Origin: Chitinophagaceae bacterium UBA1946
Lineage (GTDB): Bacteria; Bacteroidota; Bacteroidia; Chitinophagales; Chitinophagaceae
Assembly (NCBI GenBank): GCA_002336815.1
Contig: DDEU01000088.1
Location: forward strand, 49,285-113,284
Direction of reading: 5' to 3'
DNA length: 64,000 bases
How positions within the stretch are numbered: position 1 is the first letter of the stretch; every line of letters starts with the position of its first letter. Positions 58,301 to 64,000 of this stretch are shown piece after piece. The notes under the pieces are model-generated. The model was not told where the DNA came from and did no database searches. It saw only the letters and a program-made list of their open reading frames with translations. Made by a program: the position numbers and the translations under genes.

Positions 58301-58643
58301 TTTTAATATTTGGATAGGCAGCCGCTAATTCCGGGGCCATGGCAGCACTTTCCCAAATATGAAACCTGGCCATGGAACCATCCGGCATCGGCAACAGGAT
58401 CACAGGCGCATTATTTCTGTCAGTAATATTCTGTTCTGAAGGAAGGCTGCGGAGAAACGGCAACATGCCTGCGGTATCCAGTTGCAGCGTCCTGTATTTT
58501 TCCGGGATGATCACTCTTTGCTGACCCGCCTTTTTCATAGCCGGCTCAGCCGCATCTGTAAAAAAACTTTGTTGTGCATAGCCGGTATAAAAACAAAGGG
58601 AAACGGTAAGCGTTAAAAAGAACCTGGTAAAAATGAGCTTCAT
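55362..58643 (-). CDS. Secreted M12B/reprolysin-type zinc metalloprotease with P-domain
   Basis: A 1093-residue protein from the ATG at 58643 (MKLIFTRFFLTLTVSLCF), with signal peptide ending GYAQ; a longer frame to 58754 adds 37 non-signal residues. After a propeptide of about 200 residues comes a metzincin domain with HEMGHQFNASH at 354-364 and a Met-turn (TIMAYAG). Ig/Fn3-like repeats follow (about 450-860), then a P/proprotein-convertase domain (about 870-1010), and a final NWSDAANW-type tail. No standard T9SS sorting tail is visible. It probably degrades extracellular proteins. Confidence 0.88.
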   Translation of the reverse strand: MKLIFTRFFLTLTVSLCFYTGYAQQSFFTDAAEPAMKKAGQQRVIIPEKYRTLQLDTAGMLPFLRSLPSEQNITDRNNAPVILLPMPDGSMARFHIWESAAMAPELAAAYPNIKTFTGQGIDDRTATIKLDWTEFGFHAMILSPAKGQSLIDPYDQKTVTNYISYYKADHKKKDAFQELMPKENSIKNAAARLSPDNVLAATCVGTQLRTYRLALACTGEYAAAATGITAPSYPTKAQILSKVVLSVNRVNGVYEKEVAIRLVLVANDTLVLFPNPATDPFTANNNGQSLLGESQTQIDQRIGSANYDIGHTFSTGAGGIAVLGCVCIPGIKAQGVTGSPSPVGDAYDIDFVAHEMGHQFNASHTFNNANACGVAAPDQNAEPGSGVTIMAYAGVCGSENLAQHSIPFFHAVSYDNIVAYSISGSSCGAVTATGNTPPVVTAGSDYTIPKSTPFVLSGSATDANDPPAAISYAWEQIDVGGPNGTSTSPSGNAPLFRSFDTAITGTRYFPKLSDVINNTTSLGELLPSYARTMHFRLTARDNHAAGGGVCSDEAAITVAGNSGPFTVTYPTASGVIWSVNDFKTVTWDPSGTQGAPINCSNVDIQLSSDGGNTFPITLMANTPNDGSQEIQVPNNISAQSRIRIAAVGNVFYDISNSNFRIQNATSASFALNNPDPVSVCSANSGSATLLTGALGSFFNFINLSASLNPAGTTVSFGSSTISAGDSTSVTLNNTNSLAPGTYTIRVTATGGTITKTVDIQFIVGTAAPAALSAPGVDSTGLSTTPTFNWTPVPSASSYTLEIATVSDFSSGQQAIPNITSLPYTLASALQENTTYFWRVRAVTSCGTGSPSAVSNRFRTGLSSCRTSTNVPVTIPANGTPRITSTLTIPAAAGAVITDLNIIGLTATHNRVNDLTFILKAPNGDSVVVLNQVCAGSGNSGYNINLDDQAAAAVACPPTGGVTGKPTNLLSFFNGRNSAGTWTLVVKDNNAGSGGNLTGWGLNINGGSGSNCTTTATPLAIVYTFTGTGNWSDAANWSNNTVPPSSLPSGASIVIDHAVGGVCTLNVAQTISAGATLTVMTGKNLVVPGTLTVQ

Positions 58644-58823
58644 TGTAAAACAGTTTTTTAATATTGGATGTTTCAGGTGTAATGATGTCTGTTGGCAGAA
58701 CCTTCTGCCCTGCGAATTGAGTTTTTTAAAAAATATGGCCTGTAAAAATAGCAAAAAGCCCCGATTTTAGCAGCATTGAGCTTGTTAACAACCTGTTGCC
58801 GCCACCGTTATACAAAAACCGGG

Positions 58824-59471
58824 CTAATTTTTCAGCAACAAAAACAGTTTTTCGCTGATCTCTTTCGCTTTGGAAAATATCATAAAATGGGTACCGCCTT
58901 TTATCACGGTATCGGGCTGTACGTTTCTTAAGGGGAAAATCCGGTCGGCATCGCCATGAATATGATACAGGGAAGCCGGTTTCCAGTCGTTTTTCCAGTT
59001 GAGGATGGTATTGATGGACCAGTGCAGGTAATCGGGCGCCACCATTTTACGGTATCGCCGTACAATTTCTTTTTCCTCCGGCGTTGTGGCACCAATATGG
59101 TAATCCTGTATCGGCTGCATTAAGGTGGAGGAAGAACGAATGGGAAGCAGTTTATTCAATTTGAACCGTCCGGCGGTACGCATCCACCACGGCAAATGTT
59201 TGAAAGTAGGTACGCTTGACACAAGGATCACTTTATCTACCTTAATGAGTTTGGCGATCTCGATACACATGATGCCGCCAAAGGAAAGCCCCATCAAAAT
59301 GGGATGCTCCTCTTTTACCACCCCGGCCATCCGCCTTGCATATTTGTCAATCGATTCATTTTTTTCCGGCGTTAACCAGTGAATAAATTCAAGTTGATAG
59401 CCAGGTACTTCAATCCTGGCGAAGGCCTTTTCATCGGCACCCAGGCCACTGATGCAATAGATCTTTTTCAT
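58824..59471 (-). CDS. Small alpha/beta-hydrolase
   Basis: A 215-residue cytoplasmic protein. It starts KKIYCISGLGADEKAFARI with the oxyanion-hole GLG. The nucleophile is Ser in MGLSFGG near residue 63. HIHGDADRIFP near residue 174 places the acid, and GGTHFMIFSKA near 194 places the His. A full catalytic triad is therefore plausible. The substrate is unknown. It follows the sigma-54 activator gene on the same strand, behind the long inverted repeat at 59480-59552. Confidence 0.75.
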   Translation of the reverse strand: MKKIYCISGLGADEKAFARIEVPGYQLEFIHWLTPEKNESIDKYARRMAGVVKEEHPILMGLSFGGIMCIEIAKLIKVDKVILVSSVPTFKHLPWWMRTAGRFKLNKLLPIRSSSTLMQPIQDYHIGATTPEEKEIVRRYRKMVAPDYLHWSINTILNWKNDWKPASLYHIHGDADRIFPLRNVQPDTVIKGGTHFMIFSKAKEISEKLFLLLKN

Positions 59472-59479
59472 AAAAACTT

Positions 59480-59552
59480 AAAAATCAAAAGTCAAAAATC
59501 AAAAAAGCCCTGCAAAAAACGCTTCGACTTTGCCTTTTGACTTTTGATTTTT
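59480..59552. repeat. 18-bp perfect inverted repeat with 7-bp periodicity between regulator and hydrolase
   Basis: The 18-base arms at 59480-59497 and 59535-59552 are exact reverse complements and enclose 37 nt. The left arm reads as AAAAATC and AAAAGTC heptads. One end touches the stop codon of the sigma-54 activator, and the other lies 9 bp before the hydrolase start, so it could act as terminator or translation switch. Confidence 0.7.
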
Positions 59553-60712
59553 TACTTTGGTAATACATACGTATTCACATCTTCCTTTGTAATGGTTTTA
59601 CCGGATAAGATGATCAGCCTTTCCACCACGTTCCTCAATTCACGGATATTGCCGGTCCAGTTGTAATTCGACAACAGTTCCATCGCATCTTTATCAATGA
59701 TCTTTTTCGGCTGACCATATTCGGCAGCGATCCTGTCCAGGTAAAATTCCACCAGGTCGGGTACATCATCCCTTCTTTCATTCAGCGAAGGCACATGTAC
59801 GATGATCACGCCGAGGCGATGGTATAAATCAAGACGAAAATTTTTGTCTTCTACTTCTTTCAGCAGGTCTTTGTTGGTAGCCGCAACCACCCTTACATCC
59901 ACATTGATGTCTTTATCAGCACCTACCCTTGTTATTTTTCCTTCCTGTAACGCCCTCAGCACTTTTGCCTGCGCCCCCAGGCTCATGTCACCGATCTCAT
60001 CCAAAAACAAGGTGCCGCCGTTCGCCTGCTCAAACTTACCGATGCGCTGCTTGATGGCGGAGGTAAAAGATCCTTTTTCATGACCAAACAATTCGCTTTC
60101 GATCAGTTCGCCCGGTATGGCGGCACAGTTCACTTCCACGATCGGTCCGGTACTGCGGTTGCTTTTTTCATGTATCCATCTTGCCACCAACTCCTTACCC
60201 ACCCCATTTTCGCCGGTGATCAATACCCGGGCATCCGTTGGCGCCACTTTTTCAATCGTGTCTTTGATCTTTTTAATGGCAGGGCTATTACCCACCATTT
60301 CCTGCACCCTGCTCACTTTCTTTTTCAACACTTTGGTTTCGGTAACCAGGGTCTGCTTGTCGAGCGCATTCCGCAGCGTGATGAGCATGCGGTTAAGATC
60401 AGGTGGCTTGCTGATGTAATCAAAAGCGCCTTTCTTTACCGCTTCCACCGCAGTTTCAATATTACCATGTCCGCTGATCACAATGATGGGCACATCGGGG
60501 TTAATCTCTTTGGCTTTCTCTAAAAATTCGATGCCATCCATTTTCGGCATCTTGATATCGCAAAGCACCACATCATAAGTGGTAGAAGAAAATTTTTTGA
60601 GGCCTTCCTCGCCATCAGCCGCTTCGTCAATCTTGTATCCCTCGTAACTCAATATCTCACCAAGGGTTTTACGGATGGCCCTTTCATCATCGATTATTAA
60701 AATGCTTGCCAT
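59552..60712 (-). CDS. Sigma-54 activator (NtrC-type response regulator) lacking a DNA-binding domain
   Basis: 386 residues from the ATG at 60712 (MASILIIDDE). A receiver domain carries Asp8, Asp9 and phospho-acceptor Asp52 (LCDIKMP). A linker leads to the AAA+ domain with Walker A GENGVGKE, a sigma-54 contact loop reading GSFTSA in place of GAFTGA, and Walker B GTLFLDEIGDM. The protein ends soon after NWTGNIRELRNVVERL, with VNTYVLPK as its last residues. No Fis-type helix-turn-helix follows, so it should contact sigma-54 RNA polymerase without its own DNA site. No sensor kinase gene is adjacent. Confidence 0.92.
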   Translation of the reverse strand: MASILIIDDERAIRKTLGEILSYEGYKIDEAADGEEGLKKFSSTTYDVVLCDIKMPKMDGIEFLEKAKEINPDVPIIVISGHGNIETAVEAVKKGAFDYISKPPDLNRMLITLRNALDKQTLVTETKVLKKKVSRVQEMVGNSPAIKKIKDTIEKVAPTDARVLITGENGVGKELVARWIHEKSNRSTGPIVEVNCAAIPGELIESELFGHEKGSFTSAIKQRIGKFEQANGGTLFLDEIGDMSLGAQAKVLRALQEGKITRVGADKDINVDVRVVAATNKDLLKEVEDKNFRLDLYHRLGVIIVHVPSLNERRDDVPDLVEFYLDRIAAEYGQPKKIIDKDAMELLSNYNWTGNIRELRNVVERLIILSGKTITKEDVNTYVLPK

Positions 60713-60789
60713 AGGTTTTTTAACATGTTTTTTTAGGGAGATTATACAATATTGCATCCAACCCTTTCTACACCAAAAATACATGATTT

Positions 60790-61575
60790 ATGTACGCCAA
60801 AATTTTCCCACTGCTCCTCCCTGTTTCATTGATCGCCTGCCAGGCCAATAGTGCCGGCAGCAGCAGCAACCACGCAACAGCTCATCCGGTTAAAACCTCA
60901 GCAAGCATCAACCCTTATTCCTCCATCGCAGCCATTCCGTTGCCGGCTGGTTACAAGCGCCTGCAGGCCGATAGTAATTCGTTTGCAAATTGGCTGGAGA
61001 ACAGGCCGCTGAAAAAAGACAAAACGGTGTACCTGTTCAACGGCACGGAAAAACATAACCAGCAGGCGCAATTTGCAGTACTGGACATCTCTACCGGCGA
61101 CAAAGACCTGCAGCAATGTGCCGATGCGGTAATGCGGTTAAGAGCTGAATATTTATTTGCCATTGGAGAATATGAAAAGATTTTATTCACCGATAATGGC
61201 ACCGGCGTATATCAATTCTCGGCGCCTTTTAGTAAGGACCATCTCCATGGATTTTTACAAACTGTTTTTGGCATGTGCGGCTCTGCTTCGCTGGCCAAGC
61301 AGTTAAAGCATACTGAGCTCAACCATATTCAGCCCGGCGATGTATTGATCCGTGGCGGGTTTCCCGGTCATGCCGTAATGGTAATGGATGTAGCGGTTAA
61401 TGATTCCGGAAACAGGATCTATTTGCTGGCGCAGAGTTATATGCCGGCGCAGGATATCCATGTGCTGGTAAACCCGAACAGCAGCAGCTTATCGCCCTGG
61501 TATGAGGTAAATGAGGCGGAAGAGATCATTACCCCGGAATATTTATTTACAAGAAATGAGTTGAAAAGATGGTAG
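60790..61575 (+). CDS. DUF4846-like lipoprotein
   Basis: A 261-residue lipoprotein with lipobox SLIAC (Cys17). The NRPLKKDKTVYLFNG segment, LQQCADAVMRLRAEYLF and the GDVLIRGGFPGHAVMVMDVA region match the DUF4846 family as I recall it. The GFPGHAVMV phrase, with conserved Cys and His residues, hints at a papain-like or amidase fold, but this is not proven. The gene is divergent from the sigma-54 activator across 77 bp. The function is unknown. Confidence 0.72.
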   Translation: MYAKIFPLLLPVSLIACQANSAGSSSNHATAHPVKTSASINPYSSIAAIPLPAGYKRLQADSNSFANWLENRPLKKDKTVYLFNGTEKHNQQAQFAVLDISTGDKDLQQCADAVMRLRAEYLFAIGEYEKILFTDNGTGVYQFSAPFSKDHLHGFLQTVFGMCGSASLAKQLKHTELNHIQPGDVLIRGGFPGHAVMVMDVAVNDSGNRIYLLAQSYMPAQDIHVLVNPNSSSLSPWYEVNEAEEIITPEYLFTRNELKRW

Positions 61576-61582
61576 GTGCAGG

Positions 61583-61603
61583 GATTGGTGATTAGTGATC
61601 AGT
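61583..61603. repeat. Short heptad triplet after the DUF4846 gene
   Basis: GATTGGT, GATTAGT and GATCAGT follow each other at 7-bp steps, just after the stop codon at 61575. This is the smallest of the four heptad sites. Confidence 0.5.
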
Positions 61604-61620
61604 AAAAAAGTCCAGACTGT

Positions 61621-62040
61621 TTATGTCAAAGGCGTATGATGCTTTTTGTGGTTGATCCTGAGGTCAGGGAAAAAAGCGGCGATGAGCATTACCGCCGTAG
61701 AGAACAACATTAAAAAAATACCGGCCTTTTTTTCAGGACAATACGCATTGTAGCAGGAAGTATACAAAATATACGTTTTAATAGCATAGCCAACGGTGAT
61801 GGCGCACAAAAAAAGATTCGTTCGTTTAGCCCATATTTTGGGCAGGTACATCAGCACGAACCCTACTACAGCGAAAAAGATCAAAAACTTACCCGGCTTT
61901 CCGTAATTGTTATTGTAAGAATACAAGCCGGTAAAAGTTTCTTTAATATCTGCATAATAAGCCCATGGCATAAAACAGGAAACGATCAATGCGATGCAGG
62001 CGATGAGCCCGAGTTGTTGTAAGATCTTTGGAAATGTCAT
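61621..62040 (-). CDS. Small integral membrane protein of unknown function
   Basis: A 139-residue protein with four hydrophobic segments (about residues 8-26, 50-67, 75-92 and 106-124) and a basic His/Lys-rich C-terminus (RINHKKHH). The loop CYNAYCPEKK holds two Cys. I recognise no family. It is convergent with the DUF4846 gene across 45 bp. Length, hydrophobic pattern and good start context support a real gene. Confidence 0.6.
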   Translation of the reverse strand: MTFPKILQQLGLIACIALIVSCFMPWAYYADIKETFTGLYSYNNNYGKPGKFLIFFAVVGFVLMYLPKIWAKRTNLFLCAITVGYAIKTYILYTSCYNAYCPEKKAGIFLMLFSTAVMLIAAFFPDLRINHKKHHTPLT

Positions 62041-62206
62041 AATAAAAATGCGGTCAGTTTATCAGGAGAAAATTTTGAATTCGTTATGGGCGAAGCTAAA
62101 TCATTGTGCTTTTAAAAGTGAAATTTTTTAGTGATTGATCCAGCATACAGACTTAGAAAGGTATAATACACAACGGACATAGTTATTGCCGAAGTAGTGA
62201 CATTTA

Positions 62207-63835
62207 TTATTCTTTGATAAACTTACCGGTCATCACCTCCATGCCATCGGTGATAACAACTGTATACATTCCAGTTGCTAAAGTGCTAACAGGAATTTGG
62301 AACTGGCTGGTATTAGCTCTTGATGTCTCAAGTATTTTCTGCCCGGTAAAATTGTATAGTGAGATTTCAATTTTTGGACCCTTCATCGCATTTGTTAGCA
62401 TTAGAATGTCCTTTACTGGATTAGGATACAGGCTTAAGTGACTCTCAAAAGGATTATACAAAATTTGGGAGATATTGCTATAGTCAGCATGATTATCCAG
62501 GTCGATACTTTTAAGGCGGTAATAATTGTAGCCATTTTGCGGAGCGCTGTCTAAATAGGTAAAGACATTTTCAATCATGTTACGTGATTGTATGACTGAG
62601 CGTTTAGTAAAATTCCTCCCGTCTGCACTTCGCTGTATTTCGAATTTGTCGACAGACGATCCGGGCGTAATTGCCCACTTCAGTAGAATATCGTTTTGCT
62701 GTAACGAAGTATGAAAATAGAGCCATTTTACAGCAGTTGTAGTGAGACAATTTATTTTTTCGGGTTCCCGTCTATGCATGGGGATCCCATCTCCCAGTTG
62801 CCCAAAACTATTGTCTCCCCATACCCATAGGGAACTATCACTTTGAAATGCTGCGATGTGGTCTCCCCCTGATGAAACAAAGATCCAATTGGTTGATACA
62901 CCAATTTGGACCGGTGTGGTCACATAAAGAAGGCTGTCATTATTACCCAATTGGAATTCTTCATTTCTGCCCCAGCCCCAAAGGGAGCCATCTGTTTTTA
63001 TTGCATGTGAGCATAAGCGACCTGCCGAAATGAATTGCCAGTTTGTATCTGTTCCAACCTGGATTGGAGTGTGTTCCCACGTTGGCCCGCCCCCGATACC
63101 CAGGGCCCCGTTGGTATTGTCTCCCCATGCCCATAATGATCCATCACTCTTTAATGCAAGTGTGTGAGTAAGACCAGCAGAAAACTCTTTCCAACCAGAA
63201 TCCTCTCCAACCTGAACCAATAAAGAACTGCCGCTACCGATACCGCAAGTCCAGATTGTTCCATTTCTTTTCATTGCAAATGTTCTACCACCGCCAGCAT
63301 TTGCCATAACCCAATCAGTGTCTACCCCAATTTGAATAGGGGTCTTTTTGAGAATATAGGTTCCATCACCCAATTGACCTGCGTTATTATTTCCCCATGC
63401 CCAGATGGTACCATTATTTTTTAACGCAACTGAATGCTCGCTACCTGCATCTACGGTACTCCAGTTATTTTCATTGCCAATTTGTACAGGTACAATCCTA
63501 TTAGCTCTTGTTCCATCTCCCAATTGGCCAAAATTGTTATTCCCCCAAGCCCAGAGCGTTCCATCTGTTTTAATGCCCAGAGAAAATGCTATACCATATT
63601 TGCCCGCCGATAGACTCATGAAATCTCTTTCTGTCCCCAACTGTATTGGGATATTTGAACCTGTAGTACTTCCATTTCCAAAATTACCATACTGATTATC
63701 TCCCCATACCCAAAGGGATCCATCGCTTTTAATCGCCAGGTTTGATATACTACCTGCCGAAACAGACCGCCAGCATTGGGAGTGGCTGCTATTGCCATTA
63801 ATCAACAGCAATAGCACTAATGCTATATTTTTCAT
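62207..63835 (-). CDS. RCC1-repeat beta-propeller protein with T9SS type A sorting tail, secreted
   Basis: A 542-residue protein with a signal peptide (ending SHSQ). Seven RCC1-like repeats follow (about residues 25-360), each with a phrase like SLWVWGDNxxGQLGDGT; the fourth is degenerate (TIWTCGIGSGSS). An Fn3-like linker comes next (about 370-455). The C-terminal 70 residues begin LSLYPNPVKDILML and end GMYTVVITDGMEVMTGKFIKE, which is the type IX secretion sorting signal. It is therefore predicted to be surface-attached or released. The biological role of bacterial RCC1 propellers is poorly known. Confidence 0.9.
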   Translation of the reverse strand: MKNIALVLLLLINGNSSHSQCWRSVSAGSISNLAIKSDGSLWVWGDNQYGNFGNGSTTGSNIPIQLGTERDFMSLSAGKYGIAFSLGIKTDGTLWAWGNNNFGQLGDGTRANRIVPVQIGNENNWSTVDAGSEHSVALKNNGTIWAWGNNNAGQLGDGTYILKKTPIQIGVDTDWVMANAGGGRTFAMKRNGTIWTCGIGSGSSLLVQVGEDSGWKEFSAGLTHTLALKSDGSLWAWGDNTNGALGIGGGPTWEHTPIQVGTDTNWQFISAGRLCSHAIKTDGSLWGWGRNEEFQLGNNDSLLYVTTPVQIGVSTNWIFVSSGGDHIAAFQSDSSLWVWGDNSFGQLGDGIPMHRREPEKINCLTTTAVKWLYFHTSLQQNDILLKWAITPGSSVDKFEIQRSADGRNFTKRSVIQSRNMIENVFTYLDSAPQNGYNYYRLKSIDLDNHADYSNISQILYNPFESHLSLYPNPVKDILMLTNAMKGPKIEISLYNFTGQKILETSRANTSQFQIPVSTLATGMYTVVITDGMEVMTGKFIKE

Positions 63836-63921
63836 GCCAGTTCGTTTGGTTGCTTTAAGAATAAAGATAGCGATTAAAACATCCAGTATTTAACCGGGTT
63901 CCAGGCTTAATACAAAACAAA

Positions 63922-63951
63922 AAGCCTCTCTCCGTTAAAGGAAAGAGGCTT
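63922..63951 (-). terminator. Rho-independent terminator of tRNA-Cys
   Basis: AAGCCTCTCTCC pairs with GGAAAGAGGCTT (one mismatch in 12). On the minus strand the hairpin follows the tRNA directly and runs into TTTTTGTTTTG. Confidence 0.82.
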
Positions 63952-64000
63952 GGAGGTCCCGAGCAGATTCGAACTGCTGTACGAGCTTTTGCAGAGCTCT
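63951..64000 (-). tRNA. tRNA-Cys (GCA anticodon), 5' part beyond window
   Basis: The 3' half is visible on the minus strand: anticodon stem GAGCT/AGCTC with loop CTGCAAA (anticodon GCA), T-arm AGCAG-TTCGAAT-CTGCT and acceptor strand CGGGACC. Discriminator T (U73) is characteristic of tRNA-Cys, and CCA is encoded, unlike in the tRNA-Asp gene of this window. Confidence 0.88.

Overview
This 64 kb window comes from the chromosome of a Bacteroidota bacterium, most likely in or near the family Chitinophagaceae. The evidence is a SusC/SusD pair, a type IX secretion sorting tail on one protein, TAnnTTTG-type promoter boxes, many glycan-active lipoproteins, a short sigma-54 activator and an AT-rich, A-ending codon style. 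The family assignment is inference from protein style; no 16S gene is present.

Positions 1-42.6 kb form one large hemicellulose utilisation locus. Left arm (+): the 3' part of a GH31 alpha-xylosidase, a GH127/GH146 beta-L-arabinofuranosidase, a GH3 beta-glycosidase with PA14 domain, a CE1-like esterase and a GFOR-like Gfo/Idh/MocA sugar oxidoreductase. A two-gene block on the minus strand follows, an AraC-type regulator and an FGGY gluconokinase. It is divergent from the SusC/SusD outer-membrane importer pair. Behind SusCD lie a 2-oxoglutarate semialdehyde dehydrogenase, an IlvD/Edd pentonate dehydratase, an SMP-30 lactonase lipoprotein, a KdaD-like FAH-family dehydratase, a GH10 xylanase and a GntP aldonate permease. 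After a 345 bp gap with two LacI-type palindromes comes a long + strand run: GH51, CE15, a CE4-like deacetylase, GH43, GH97, GH9, GH43, GH51, GH10, a GPH-family symporter, a cytoplasmic GH43 and a small lipoprotein.

The genes read as one programme. Secreted GH10, GH43, GH51, GH127, CE and GH9/GH31/GH97/GH3 enzymes would cut glucuronoarabinoxylan and possibly xyloglucan. SusCD and the GPH symporter import the products, and the cytoplasmic GH43 finishes xylo-oligosaccharides. A complete set of candidate enzymes for non-phosphorylating (Weimberg-type) oxidation of pentose to 2-oxoglutarate is encoded inside the same locus. That combination is the most notable biology in the window.

Positions 42.8-64 kb are ordinary chromosome: a small lipoprotein, tRNA-Asp, accA, a second Gfo/Idh/MocA oxidoreductase, a polyprenyl-phosphate sugar transferase, an M1 aminopeptidase, a FemAB/GNAT-like protein, a DUF2975 protein, ispD, an isoaspartyl peptidase, a NusG-like antiterminator, a large secreted M12B-type metalloprotease, an alpha/beta hydrolase, a sigma-54 activator without a DNA-binding domain, a DUF4846 lipoprotein, a small membrane protein, an RCC1-repeat protein with a T9SS tail, and a partial tRNA-Cys. 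Four intergenic spacers in this half, and none that I noticed in the glycan locus, are built of 7-bp-periodic repeats. The largest (47558-48092) nests them between five copies of a roughly 50 bp unit.
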